From: Paenibacillus aceris
GTDB lineage: Bacteria > Bacillota > Bacilli > Paenibacillales > NBRC-103111
Assembly: GCF_017874035.1 (NCBI RefSeq)
Contig: NZ_JAGGKV010000006.1
Coordinates: 327,301-391,300, forward strand
Length of the DNA: 64,000 nucleotides
Direction of reading: 5' to 3'
Under the pieces are notes generated by a model that saw only the letters and a program-made list of their open reading frames with translations, ran no database searches and was not told the origin of the DNA. The translations under genes were made by a program, and so were the position numbers. Of this stretch, positions 25,521-34,555 are shown in pieces. Each line of letters opens with the position of its first letter. Position 1 is the first letter of the stretch.

Positions 25521-25550
25521 ATCATACGAGTCAAACCCACATCACGTCAA
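25521..25550 (-). promoter_or_regulatory. Sigma-A promoter of the RNA-repair operon
   Basis: On the minus strand, TTGACG (25545-25550) and TATGAT (25521-25526) are separated by 18 bp. Transcription would begin near 25514 and cover the leader ORF and terminator. Confidence 0.65.
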
Positions 25551-25606
25551 TCATCCTGCGGCGGAAAGATTAGTTATACTTATTTTCACGATGATAGTTG
25601 CCGTGT

Positions 25607-25641
25607 GTCGTCATTTTCGAATATGGCGAAAGTATGACGAC
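25607..25641. promoter_or_regulatory. Dyad between divergent promoters, candidate WYL-protein operator
   Basis: GTCGTCAT (25607-25614) and ATGACGAC (25634-25641) are perfect inverted arms with partly symmetric TTTCG/CGAAAG inside. The dyad lies upstream of both the minus-strand promoter and a plus-strand TACAAT (25682-25687) that lacks a good -35, as expected for an activator site. Confidence 0.55.
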
Positions 25642-25720
25642 AAGTGAAAAGTTTTCCATTTTCTCCTATTCGTTCCCCTGTTACAATAAGATCAGGTTAG
25701 AGGAAGAGTGAGGGGATTAT

Positions 25721-27055
25721 GTGGCTAGGGAAAGCTTTGATAAAGAAATCCAGTTTCTGCGGATGTTCGTTCTGACAAGCGGAGCGTACAGCCGGCAGCA
25801 ATTTGCCGAAAGACTCGGAATCTCGGTTCATACCTTTGATAAGACGATACGGCGACTGAAAGAAGTCGTCGCTGCGATGCATCAACAAGTGCCGGATACA
25901 CAAAAGAAAGAATTCGCCGATATGCTGCGCTACAGTTATTTCGATTCAACAGACCCGATGCTGCTGTTTTTATTTCGAGCCAAATCGTTGAAAGAGTCGG
26001 AAAGCCAACGAATTTCTACACTGCTTGCCGCACTAAATGAGCAGCCTTTGACCGCGACTCAACTGCTTGAAGTGTGCAGTAAAGAGCTCCCCACCGATGC
26101 TTCCCTTCCTGATGAGAAAACGATTCGAAACGACTTGAAATATTTAGAGGAAGTCGGGGTCATTACGAAAGCATCCGGATCCCGCCCTTACCGCTATCGC
26201 ATACATAATGCATTCATCTACGAGCTTACGCAGGATGAGCTCCTTGATCTATATGATTTTATTGATGTTATGGCCAATACGCAGGTCCCGTCGGTGCAAG
26301 GCTATTTGCTGCGTGACGGACTGAAAAAGCATATGAACCGCACAACAGGCACTTCCAACGAAACGGCAGGGACAGAGCCGTTTCTTTATAAATATCACTA
26401 TTACTCACGGATTTTGGACGAAGCGCACTTATCCACATTGCTATCCGCGATCACACAGCGCCTCAAGGTCCAGTTCCTTTACTTCTCCCCCAAAAATAAC
26501 CAAGCTTATTCCTCAAAAAATACAAATCCGTTATTCGAACGGGAAATGGAAGGAAAGCTGCAGAAAGCGGTGCCGCTGCAAATTGTGTACGATCACCAAT
26601 ACGGGCGGTGGTATTTGCTGGCCCATGACTCGCGGCACGGCATCCGGAAATTCCGCATGGAAGGGATGACACAAATTGAGCACGGCGATCCTGTCGATAA
26701 CGCTTTTTTCGAGGAAAAGAAGATGGAAGTGGATGAGCGAATCAAGCTAAGCTGGGTCATTGACACGGGGCGTGCGGTTACGGTAAAAGCAAGATTTTAT
26801 AACCCGGCCCGTTCTGGACCTAATTTCATCAAAGACCGCGTTCATCTTCAGGGTCAGTGGGGAGAAATTACGGAGGAAAACGAAGATTCATTCGTTTACG
26901 AGATCACCGTTAATGGCACCACCGAAATAAAGCCATGGATTCGAAGCTTCGGCTCAAGTTGTGAGGTGTTGGAACCTCGCGGATTCCGGAAGGAAATGAT
27001 TGCAGAGTGGAAGGAGCTTGCGGAGTATTATGAACCTGTTCGAGAAAATTTTTAA
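25721..27055 (+). CDS. WYL-domain transcriptional regulator, long form
   Basis: 444 residues from a GTG at 25721 (GAGGGG upstream). The N-terminus 'RQQFAERLGISVHTFDKTIR' is a helix-turn-helix. A second winged-helix-like segment follows around residues 110-155 ('DEKTIRNDLKYLEEVGVI'). The C-terminal half carries a WYL-type domain ('LQIVYDHQYGRWYLLAHDSR'), then a WCX-like end. WYL domains bind ligands, including nucleic acids, and often control damage-response genes. It is divergent from the RNA-repair operon and overlaps a second WYL gene by 26 bp. The pair resembles PafB-PafC in plan. It probably activates the repair operon in response to damaged RNA; this is inferred. Confidence 0.87.
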   Translation: MARESFDKEIQFLRMFVLTSGAYSRQQFAERLGISVHTFDKTIRRLKEVVAAMHQQVPDTQKKEFADMLRYSYFDSTDPMLLFLFRAKSLKESESQRISTLLAALNEQPLTATQLLEVCSKELPTDASLPDEKTIRNDLKYLEEVGVITKASGSRPYRYRIHNAFIYELTQDELLDLYDFIDVMANTQVPSVQGYLLRDGLKKHMNRTTGTSNETAGTEPFLYKYHYYSRILDEAHLSTLLSAITQRLKVQFLYFSPKNNQAYSSKNTNPLFEREMEGKLQKAVPLQIVYDHQYGRWYLLAHDSRHGIRKFRMEGMTQIEHGDPVDNAFFEEKKMEVDERIKLSWVIDTGRAVTVKARFYNPARSGPNFIKDRVHLQGQWGEITEENEDSFVYEITVNGTTEIKPWIRSFGSSCEVLEPRGFRKEMIAEWKELAEYYEPVRENF

Positions 27056-27878
27056 CTATGACATGATAACCCGGTTGGAAAATTCCGGTACCCTCATGAT
27101 TACTTCTCTGGAGAAATCCTGGTTAAAAACGATGCTGAGCCATCCTGCTGCCCCGCATGCCTTCACACCGGCTGCTTTGGATAAGCTTCAGAAGGTATTG
27201 GATACAGAAACAGCTTTGGACTTATCCGAAGCGTTTACGGAGAAAGCCCGAAGTAAAGAGAAGCATGTGTTTCATCCGATGCTGCGTACACTGCGCAGGG
27301 TAATTACACGACAAGGCGCTGTCAGGATCACGTACCGTGTGAAGGATGAGCGTACGTTTACCAATGAAATGGCCTTTCCGTATAAACTAGAATATTCTCA
27401 AGTCAAAAAAGATTGGTACTTGCTGTGGTTTCATCTCAGACACCGTGCGATGATGAGTACGAAGCTCGACAGCATTGAAGCTGTTTATGATTTGCCGTTT
27501 TCCCCCGAGCGGGCCGCCCAAGTCCGGTTCCAAATTGAAAAGCTGCTGCAAAAACGGCATATTCACGCAACCATCGTCGTCCTGAAGGAATACAATCGAG
27601 AACTGTCGCGGATTCTGTATGCCTTCTCCTGCTTCGAGAAGCAGGTCGACTATGACGAAATCGAAGGTACTTATACGATCCAGTTAAAGTATTTAAACAA
27701 TGAAGCCGAATACGTGCTTAGCAAGCTTCGCTTTTTGGGCAAGCGAGTGCGCGTCACACAGGGCGAGCATTTGCAAAAGAGGATGTTGGAGTCGGCACAA
27801 AGAGCTTTGGCTAGATATGAGACGCCTGCGGGCATGGAGTCTGATGAGGATACTGCAAAAAGAAATAGTATCGTGTGA
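27030..27878 (+). CDS. WYL-domain protein, partner of the preceding regulator
   Basis: About 282 residues. The ATG at 27030 has GGAG 4 bases upstream and lies inside the end of the first WYL gene. The N-terminus 'MNLFEKIFNYDMITRLENSG' plus 'LTSLEKSWLKTML'-like text is helical but has no clear helix-turn-helix. The middle carries the WYL-type core 'KLEYSQVKKDWYLLWFHLRH', and the end resembles a WCX extension. It may act as the sensor half of a heterodimer with the 444-residue protein. The overlap argues for equal synthesis. A strong terminator follows. Confidence 0.82.
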   Translation: MNLFEKIFNYDMITRLENSGTLMITSLEKSWLKTMLSHPAAPHAFTPAALDKLQKVLDTETALDLSEAFTEKARSKEKHVFHPMLRTLRRVITRQGAVRITYRVKDERTFTNEMAFPYKLEYSQVKKDWYLLWFHLRHRAMMSTKLDSIEAVYDLPFSPERAAQVRFQIEKLLQKRHIHATIVVLKEYNRELSRILYAFSCFEKQVDYDEIEGTYTIQLKYLNNEAEYVLSKLRFLGKRVRVTQGEHLQKRMLESAQRALARYETPAGMESDEDTAKRNSIV

Positions 27879-27886
27879 GGATGCAC

Positions 27887-27924
27887 AAAAAAGAGAAAGC
27901 CTAGATGCAGGCTTTCTCTTTTTT
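27887..27924. terminator. Bidirectional intrinsic terminator
   Basis: AAAAGAGAAAGCCT (27889-27902) pairs perfectly with AGGCTTTCTCTTTT (27909-27922) over a six-base loop, between the convergent WYL and aldo/keto reductase genes. Confidence 0.9.
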
Positions 27925-27939
27925 GGCGCACTTTTCCAC

Positions 27940-28836
27940 TTAACCTTGCCCGATCCAATCGTCCTTAGCCAGTTCCAGCCACTTCGCGCGGATAGCCTCG
28001 AAAGCTGCTTTGGAAAGATTGCCTTGTTCAAGCAGCTTCGCATTTTCCAACCAGCGATCAGGGTTCGTTGTGCCGACAATGGCAGTATGGACACCTGGTA
28101 CCGATAGCGTGAACCGCAGAGCAATTTCAACAGATTCGTTCAGCTCTGCCTGCAGAAAATCGTATTTCAGCTGCTGCAGCCGATCCCAATAGGTATGATG
28201 ATAGCTACTTGTCGGTTTCTGTCCAGTTTTCCAAGCTGCATTGGCAATCGGGCGTTTGACAACTACACCCATGCCTCTATGAATCGCTTCCGGGATCGTT
28301 AGTTCAATTGCTTCTTGATCCGCAATATTGATGGAGGTCTCTAACGAATCGAATAAGCCTGACTGAACCGCATACAGGGCAGCTTTATGATCGCCGCTGT
28401 AACCGATGAAACGCGTCTTCCCTTGTTCCTTCGCGCGCAGCAAAACTTCAATAACGTCGCCGCGCCGAAGTATTTCTTCCGAGCAGCTATGCAGATGGAT
28501 GACATCCACATAGTCCGTATTCAAACGCTTTAAGCTGCGGTCTATGCTCTGTTCCAGCAGCTTCGGGTCCCAATCAGGGAGATCAAATCCCGCTGCATGG
28601 CCGCATTTGGTGAATAAATAGTAATCGTCCCGCCGATGCGAGACCGTTTTGCCGATTAATTCTTCGCTGATGTTATAGCATTCGGCTGTATCAATCACGT
28701 TGAGACCGGCATCCAGAGCACTGCCCAAAAGCTGATCCACGGTTTCCGGTGTAGCACCCGAAAAGCCAATTTCTGCGCCGCCAAAGCCCAGAACACTAAC
28801 TTGCATGCCAGTCTTTCCATAAAGCCGCTTTTCCAT
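27940..28836 (-). CDS. Aldo/keto reductase
   Basis: 298 residues, a TIM-barrel NADPH-dependent oxidoreductase. The catalytic tetrad is visible: Asp in 'NVIDTAECYN', Tyr in the same segment, Lys in 'YYLFTKCGHA' and His in 'VDVIHLHSCS'. 'IVGTTNPDRWLENAKLLEQG' near the end is the cofactor-phosphate loop. The start ATG at 28836 has AAAGGAG 10 bases upstream. It lies 25 bp after a second aldo/keto reductase on the same strand, which suggests co-transcription. Substrate unknown. Confidence 0.9.
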   Translation of the reverse strand: MEKRLYGKTGMQVSVLGFGGAEIGFSGATPETVDQLLGSALDAGLNVIDTAECYNISEELIGKTVSHRRDDYYLFTKCGHAAGFDLPDWDPKLLEQSIDRSLKRLNTDYVDVIHLHSCSEEILRRGDVIEVLLRAKEQGKTRFIGYSGDHKAALYAVQSGLFDSLETSINIADQEAIELTIPEAIHRGMGVVVKRPIANAAWKTGQKPTSSYHHTYWDRLQQLKYDFLQAELNESVEIALRFTLSVPGVHTAIVGTTNPDRWLENAKLLEQGNLSKAAFEAIRAKWLELAKDDWIGQG

Positions 28837-28861
28837 GATTGCTGGTCTCCTTTGCAGAGAA

Positions 28862-29806
28862 TTAAGATTTAGTCATTATCGCCTCTACGCGTTCTAGAAC
28901 GTCAGCAGATAATGTAATATCCGAAGCTTTCACATTGTCTTCAACCTGTTCAGGACGGCTTGCACCTACTAAGGCACTAGCCACATTAGGCTGACGCAGG
29001 ATCCAAGCGAGGGCTAAGTTCCCGATGGAAATGTTCAGCTCTGAGGCAACCGCTTCAAGCTGTTGTACCTTGGCAATGTTTTCCTCCGTCAGTCCTTTTC
29101 GGAAATTATCCAGCTTCGCCGCTCTGCTATCTTGAGGAATATCGGAAACAGACTTGTATTTCCCTGTCAGCAAGCCTTGCGCTAATGGAGAGAATACAAC
29201 CTGACCAATCCCCTGCTGCTCACCTAGCGGAATAACTTCTTTCTCGATATACCGATTAAAAAGGTTATAGATAGGCTGGTTTACGATGATTCTATCCAGC
29301 AAATACTTATCGGCTACGGCTAATGCTTGAGCCATTTGGGCTGCTGTCCATTCGCTCACGCCGACATAGAGGACTTTGCCTTGTGTAACGAGATCATCCA
29401 GTGCCCGCAGAGTTTCCTCGATTGGCGTTTCCTTATCATAGCGGTGGCAGTAATACACATCCACATAATCCGTATCAAGCCGCTTTAAACTCGCATGCAG
29501 CTGTTCAAAAATATGTTTTCGAGAGAGTCCTCTATCATTAGGCCCGTCCCCCATAGAACCGAATACCTTGGTAGCCAGCACATAGGAATGACGCGGATAC
29601 GCCTTCAAAACCTCACCTACGACCTTCTCCGCTTCTCCACGTTCATACACATTGGCTGTATCAAAAAAATTAATCCCCAATTCATAAGCTTTATGAATGG
29701 AATTGACTGCATTCTCACGTTCAACGTAGCCGCCATATGTCAACCAGCTTCCCAAGCTAATCTCACTGACCTTTAATCCCGAAAGCCCTAATTTACGATA
29801 TTTCAT
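28862..29806 (-). CDS. Aldo/keto reductase, K+-channel beta-subunit-like group
   Basis: 314 residues. Tetrad segments are 'NFFDTANVYERGEAEKVVG' (Asp, Tyr), 'YVLATKVFGSMGDGPNDRGL' (Lys) and 'VDVYYCHRYD' (His). The 'GDGPNDRGLSRKHI' stretch and 'ALVGASRPEQVEDNV' cofactor loop are typical of the AKR group that includes voltage-gated K+-channel beta subunits and YhdN/YccK-type enzymes. The start ATG at 29806 has GAGGAGG upstream. It is the first gene of the pair with 27940-28836. Likely cytosolic NADPH-dependent reduction of carbonyls. Confidence 0.9.
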   Translation of the reverse strand: MKYRKLGLSGLKVSEISLGSWLTYGGYVERENAVNSIHKAYELGINFFDTANVYERGEAEKVVGEVLKAYPRHSYVLATKVFGSMGDGPNDRGLSRKHIFEQLHASLKRLDTDYVDVYYCHRYDKETPIEETLRALDDLVTQGKVLYVGVSEWTAAQMAQALAVADKYLLDRIIVNQPIYNLFNRYIEKEVIPLGEQQGIGQVVFSPLAQGLLTGKYKSVSDIPQDSRAAKLDNFRKGLTEENIAKVQQLEAVASELNISIGNLALAWILRQPNVASALVGASRPEQVEDNVKASDITLSADVLERVEAIMTKS

Positions 29807-30017
29807 CTCATTTCATCCTCCTCATATTTTCAATTTCAGGCTCTACTATTATATCAATAGTTGATTAAAGAATATAAGTAGTGAAAAGTTTCTCACATAA
29901 TATCAAAAATTTAAGTTAGTTACGTTGAGGTAACTTTCTGAGTATACAACTTGTGCTGCTCATTCAGATCGGACGGTGCGATGCAGCCAAACGTGCGATT
30001 GCATATCATGCGCGATA

Positions 30018-30140
30018 GGGAACTACAGGGCGCTATTTGAGGAAAATCAGCACTTTCAGGAGATAGTGGGAACTACAAGGCCTTATTTGCCCCAATATCC
30101 TCCATTTCGGGGGAAATAAGAAAAATAAGGGATCGTTGTT
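30018..30140. repeat. Dispersed intergenic repeat, copy B (two tandem units)
   Basis: GGGAACTACAGGGCGCTATTTG (30018-30039) and GGGAACTACAAGGCCTTATTTG (30068-30089) are 50 bp apart in direct orientation; the tail ends near GATCGTTGTTCCC. The rest of 29807-30017 shows only AT-rich sequence and a small GTTAC/GTAAC hairpin. Confidence 0.65.
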
Positions 30141-30241
30141 CCCGTTGATCAACCCAATCTCCCCTTTTAGCTAACATAGCGTACCAGTGTTCCTCTCCAT
30201 ATGCATCATCAGCCAGCGCGCAAAAATAAGAGTGCTAATAA

Positions 30242-30285
30242 CAAAAAAACGCTTGATCTCCTGCCTTTCGGCCCAGTGATCAAGC
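30242..30285 (-). terminator. Terminator of the GH95-like gene
   Basis: On the minus strand GCTTGATC...GATCAAGC encloses an inner GGGCC/GGC stem and is followed by GTTTTTTTG. Confidence 0.8.
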
Positions 30286-30302
30286 AGTTACTCCCTATAA
30301 AC

Positions 30303-32681
30303 TCAGTTCGCCGCCACTTGAGCGCTAGCTCTAACCAACCGGATTCTCTCCCCCGGGGAGGTAGACAGCCGGATCACCTCTTCGCGGACGATCCTATCTC
30401 CGCTAACTTGCTTGCACACGGCTCCGTGCTTCCATGGATTATACAACTTCAGCTCGGCGCCGGCCTCGCTTACAATGTCCACCCACTGCACTTCGCCGGC
30501 GGAAATTGATGCGCTAACCAGAAAAGCCCCAACTGCCCTCAAAGTGGCAAATTCGGCATCCTGCTCGCCAGGCCAGTTCGGGAACAACCGAAGAATGCCA
30601 GTATAACTTTGCAGCAAGCATTCATTGATAACTACTGGCAGCGCGAAGTTCTCGAACCAAATGCCAACTCGGCTCATAAAATCAAAACTCAGCGTATCGT
30701 TGTACCTCCCCCCTGACAGTAAGACACGGTCGGTGCACGTACCGTTAGGCAGCAGGCAGTAAGTGATTTGCCGTTTGAACTTTTCCAGATCCAGAATCCC
30801 CATTCGAGCTCCGGCAAGATGGTAAAAAACAAGTTCGTTGCCGCCTTCGTTCCGATGATTCAGGTAGGAATTAAGGGCAATTTGGTACTGTTCGCCTGTG
30901 GAGTGAAGCCCATGCTCCTCGCCCGGGAATATCGTCATAATGCCGTTCGGCGTGTTATAGACGACTTCGGCGTCCTCGCCGGGAACGGACACGAATACAG
31001 TGCCACGCTGGGATTCAGCGGTTGCATATTCCGGGAATTTGCTTAAAATCTCCCGAACACTGTCCAGCAGCTCCTCCTCTTCCTGCTCAATACCGAGTGT
31101 TTCACAAGCCGTTATAAACGCATGAAACACAAATTTGGTCAGCGTCAGATCCACGAGGCAGTCGTAATTTTTGGTAAATCCCGGTGTCAACTCGTACAGC
31201 TCGGGAACGACCGTCGGGAAAATATGATAGCGATCATCCCCCCACGCCTCGCCGTGCGTATCCGGTCTTATCATGTAATCAACCAGAAACAGAACGGCTT
31301 CCTTCATCGGCACAAACGCTCGATTCGCCAGGAAATCCCGATCCATCGTGTACAGGTAATGCCACCACAGGCTCTGCACTGTCCACGGCGTTTCACACAC
31401 TTCCCAGCCCCAGTGCGGAACCGGATAGGGCATGATGTTCATTTCGACAGGGTAAGCGGAGTGCGGATAGTAGGCTCCCCGCATGCTGTAGTATTCAGCC
31501 GCCCATTTACGGCTCACCGGGAGAATATGATCCACCATGTTGACATAAGCCAGATGCTTATCGACATGGTTGCTGGAGAAGGCAAGCCAGAACGGCTGCT
31601 GCGTATTGTAATTCATATGGTAGTCGCCATGCCACTCCGACCCGATGGAGCGGTAGCTCCAATTGGCGAACAAGCCGGGACAGGTGGCTTCGGGTTTGAC
31701 GGAGCAGTGATAGAAGTATAAATTCCAGTACCAGATCCGCTCCAGGAATTCATCGCCAAGGCTCACGCCCGAGCAGTTCCAATAAGACTTCCAACTCTGC
31801 TCGCAAGCAGTGAAGGCAGCGGCAGCCCCTTGCTCCGTAGGCGCCTCCAGCTCCTGCAGCCCCGCCGCAACAGAGACATCCTCTCCTTCTGATAGCTCCA
31901 CATAAGCTAGGAACGGCGCAGACTGGAGCAATGCAGCCTGTACCCCGCCTTTGGTTTCCGCTGCCAAGATGTCTTCGGCTACCCGGACATCTAAGCGAAA
32001 CGCTCTGTCCTTGGGATGACGCTCATTCCCCTCTGGCCTATTAGGGAGAGTCTGCCTGAAGCCAAGCTGCCTCAACTCGGCATCTACCGTCTTTTCCGCG
32101 AGCGGCAGCTCCTTGGGCGTATCCGGATCGGGAATGAGCTTCACCCTGTCGAACAGTGCCCCGATGGCGCCTTCCGGCGATATGAGCTTCATCCACATCC
32201 GATCGGCCTCAGGCTCGATGAACAATTGCAGCGTGGCAGTCCCCGCTTCCACTTTGAAGTAAACTTCGCAAAGTCCGTTATGAATATGTACTTTATGACC
32301 CAGCACCTCCGCCTTGCGCCGGTCATAACCAAGCAGCAAGGAGCCGCACGGCATTGGCCGGGGGTACGGCTTGCGGTAATTTTCCTGTGTCATGTCGCAA
32401 TATTCGCGATACCATTCGTTCTCTTGAAACGAATTTAATTCCTTGGGAATTTGCTTCAATTGATCGAACACCTCTTGAAAAGTCCCGATCTTGTCTTGAT
32501 TATCCTCTGCAATCCGGATGTCCCACACATTGTTATGCCCAAAATGGATGACAACCGCATCTGGACGAGTTGTGACAACGGCGCCTAGACCGCCGTTCCC
32601 CATCAATGCGCCTTCGAAAAAATCCGGCGCCGGCTTCTCATAGCCAATTGGATGCCGCTTCGCTTGTTCGCTTGTATGCAT
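30303..32681 (-). CDS. Glycoside hydrolase, GH95-like (six-hairpin fold)
   Basis: About 792 residues, no signal peptide, so cytosolic. The N-terminus 'FFEGALMGNGGLGAVV' parallels the [12 protein letters not shown] opening of GH95 enzymes. 'WHGDYHMNYNTQQPFWLA' parallels the catalytic N-x-N-x-E segment, and the helical (alpha/alpha)6 core and beta-rich ends fit. The substitutions (Asn-Tyr-Asn-Thr-Gln) mean substrate or mechanism may differ from true fucosidases. The likely start is the ATG at 32681, with GGAG 9 bases upstream; an ATG at 32696 is alternative. A strong terminator separates it from the binding-protein gene upstream, so it may have its own promoter or rely on readthrough. It probably degrades the imported oligosaccharide. 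Confidence 0.75.
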   Translation of the reverse strand: MHTSEQAKRHPIGYEKPAPDFFEGALMGNGGLGAVVTTRPDAVVIHFGHNNVWDIRIAEDNQDKIGTFQEVFDQLKQIPKELNSFQENEWYREYCDMTQENYRKPYPRPMPCGSLLLGYDRRKAEVLGHKVHIHNGLCEVYFKVEAGTATLQLFIEPEADRMWMKLISPEGAIGALFDRVKLIPDPDTPKELPLAEKTVDAELRQLGFRQTLPNRPEGNERHPKDRAFRLDVRVAEDILAAETKGGVQAALLQSAPFLAYVELSEGEDVSVAAGLQELEAPTEQGAAAAFTACEQSWKSYWNCSGVSLGDEFLERIWYWNLYFYHCSVKPEATCPGLFANWSYRSIGSEWHGDYHMNYNTQQPFWLAFSSNHVDKHLAYVNMVDHILPVSRKWAAEYYSMRGAYYPHSAYPVEMNIMPYPVPHWGWEVCETPWTVQSLWWHYLYTMDRDFLANRAFVPMKEAVLFLVDYMIRPDTHGEAWGDDRYHIFPTVVPELYELTPGFTKNYDCLVDLTLTKFVFHAFITACETLGIEQEEEELLDSVREILSKFPEYATAESQRGTVFVSVPGEDAEVVYNTPNGIMTIFPGEEHGLHSTGEQYQIALNSYLNHRNEGGNELVFYHLAGARMGILDLEKFKRQITYCLLPNGTCTDRVLLSGGRYNDTLSFDFMSRVGIWFENFALPVVINECLLQSYTGILRLFPNWPGEQDAEFATLRAVGAFLVSASISAGEVQWVDIVSEAGAELKLYNPWKHGAVCKQVSGDRIVREEVIRLSTSPGERIRLVRASAQVAAN

Positions 32682-32715
32682 GGTTACCCGCTCCATTTCC
32701 TACGTGCGGCAGCGT

Positions 32716-32750
32716 AAAAAATCCTGTACGACCGCCCGGGCCGTACAGGA
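32716..32750 (-). terminator. Terminator between binding-protein gene and GH95-like gene
   Basis: TCCTGTACG and CGTACAGGA arms around CCCGGGC, followed by ATTTTTT on the minus strand. Confidence 0.85.
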
Positions 32751-32768
32751 CCAACGCCGCTTGCCCCG

Positions 32769-34430
32769 TTACTTTTTGAACGATTTATCGTAAGATTGCT
32801 GCATAATTTCAATGTAACGCTTTAGATTTAACTTATTTAAACCGGCTACATACGTATCCCAATCCTTGTTCAAATCCTTGGCGCCTGTGACGAACTGCAG
32901 CGAATTCTGATCGATGTAGTTCTTAATGTTCGTCTTGAGCATGGCCGCTTCGTCCGCCGTAGACGGGTCAATCCAGATCGCCCAGTGCGGGAACACGTCT
33001 TTGGGCTGCTTGCCGTCATAGAGATGGGTAGCTTCCTGCAATCTGCGCTCATAGCCCGTCGTGTCATAAATATCGGTAGCCGCAACCCAGCTGTCCCGGA
33101 ACTCCTTCGGTTGGAAATATTGCGCCATCGCGCCCCAAGCCGAGTTGTGCGGAGTTTCCCCCGTCGGCGTTGGAATTGTCGCCAAAAGAGGAGTCGCTGA
33201 CTTCTCTACTGGAGAATCGCCGTCCTTCGGTTTTCTCCAGTCTTTGCCCTCCTCGCCGAAGTGACCGCGAATTTGGCCTTCCTGCGTAAACATATAATCG
33301 ACTAGTTTAATAGCGGCGATTTGCGCCTCTTTGCTTGCTTTATTCGTCAGTACGAAAGTAGCGCCGGGGTCACTCGGGTAATTATAAGTCGCAAAAGCGC
33401 CATTCGGTCCTTGCAGTGGCGGTACGGCGTCATACGTTTTGGAATTATCTGATCCGCCCGTGACGAAAATGTACGGGTGCATAGCTGCGCCAGCGCCCAA
33501 AATTTGCGCATCCGCATTGTCGCCGATTTTCTTGTAAGCTGTAGCATTTTGCGTAAATGCCCCTTTATCAATTAAGCCGCCGTCATACATGGACTTCACG
33601 AACTGCAAACCTTGCTTCCATTCTTCTTTGTTAGCTGCTACATCCACTTTGCCATTGTTCAGCAGGAGATAGGTTTTATCGTCGTCATAGATATAGCCGT
33701 TCATAAAGTAAGGAATGATGTGAACCCCATAGTCCTCAATGGATCCGCTAAGCGGTACTTCATCCGCTTTGCCGTTGCCGTTCGGATCCTTCGTCTTGAA
33801 CGCTTCCAAGACTTTCTTGTAGTCATCCATTGTTTTTGGCATTTGCAAATTCAGCTTCTTCAGCCATGACGAATTGATCCACATTTTATTCGGATACGAG
33901 CAGTGGTAACATTCGACCAATTGCGTTAACCCGTATATTTTGCCGTCAGGAGCTGTGTTCATCGCCTTGAAGTAAGGATATTTGTCCAAAGCCGCTTTGA
34001 CATTCGGCGCATATTGGTTAATGAGATCGTCTAGCGGGAGAATCACACCCTGCTGGGAGTACCGAAGAATATCTGTTTGTGAAAATTTATCAACCCACGG
34101 AATCAGCATATACAAATCAGGGTAATCGCCGCTAGCCAATGAAATCTGTCTTTTCTCGGCCGCTCCGTCGAACGGAACCGTCTGCCATGAAAACTTAATA
34201 TTAAATTTCTGCTCCGCGAATTTCGAAAAGCTGTTTGTCGCCAGATCGGTATTCGCATCCTGTTGCGCAAAAATTTTGATCGGAACCGGAGCGCCCGTGC
34301 CCTCCGATGTTTTCGCTCCACCCGTGGCGGCCGGCGTACTCGTATCAGAAGCAGTTGGGGATGTACAAGCTGTAAGAACGAGACTGATCGTAAGCAGCAT
34401 TATCCATAATGTTGAAACCGTTTTTTTCAA
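32769..34430 (-). CDS. Extracellular sugar-binding lipoprotein
   Basis: About 553 residues. The frame extends to 34487, but the TTG at 34430 has GAGAGG 6 bases upstream and starts directly at the signal peptide (LKKTVSTLWIMLLTISLVLT), with lipobox LTAC (Cys22). The body is a family-1 solute-binding fold: 'PDLYMLIPWVDKFSQTDIL', 'VIVPLDDLI'-like text (GVILPLDDLINQYAPNV) and the Ca-binding-like loop 'DPNGNGKADEVPLSG' common in LipO-like proteins. It serves the LplB/LplC permeases encoded directly upstream, again with no ATPase in the operon. The substrate is likely a fucose- or galactose-containing oligosaccharide, judging from the GH95 enzymes. Confidence 0.9.
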   Translation of the reverse strand: MKKTVSTLWIMLLTISLVLTACTSPTASDTSTPAATGGAKTSEGTGAPVPIKIFAQQDANTDLATNSFSKFAEQKFNIKFSWQTVPFDGAAEKRQISLASGDYPDLYMLIPWVDKFSQTDILRYSQQGVILPLDDLINQYAPNVKAALDKYPYFKAMNTAPDGKIYGLTQLVECYHCSYPNKMWINSSWLKKLNLQMPKTMDDYKKVLEAFKTKDPNGNGKADEVPLSGSIEDYGVHIIPYFMNGYIYDDDKTYLLLNNGKVDVAANKEEWKQGLQFVKSMYDGGLIDKGAFTQNATAYKKIGDNADAQILGAGAAMHPYIFVTGGSDNSKTYDAVPPLQGPNGAFATYNYPSDPGATFVLTNKASKEAQIAAIKLVDYMFTQEGQIRGHFGEEGKDWRKPKDGDSPVEKSATPLLATIPTPTGETPHNSAWGAMAQYFQPKEFRDSWVAATDIYDTTGYERRLQEATHLYDGKQPKDVFPHWAIWIDPSTADEAAMLKTNIKNYIDQNSLQFVTGAKDLNKDWDTYVAGLNKLNLKRYIEIMQQSYDKSFKK

Positions 34431-34555
34431 ATGCGCCCTCTCCCTTTCATTGTCAAATGGTAACCCCTGCATGTGCTTGTTTATCAATTTATACAGCCCA
34501 TCTCCGTTTGAAATTCGTTAATTTCGGTAGCATCACCCCCTCTAATAGGTGTTAC

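Noticed and set aside
31122..31721. Long plus-strand frame of about 199 codons opposite the GH95-like gene
   Set aside because: It is antisense to a convincing enzyme, has no ribosome-binding site and low-complexity His/Arg-rich content.
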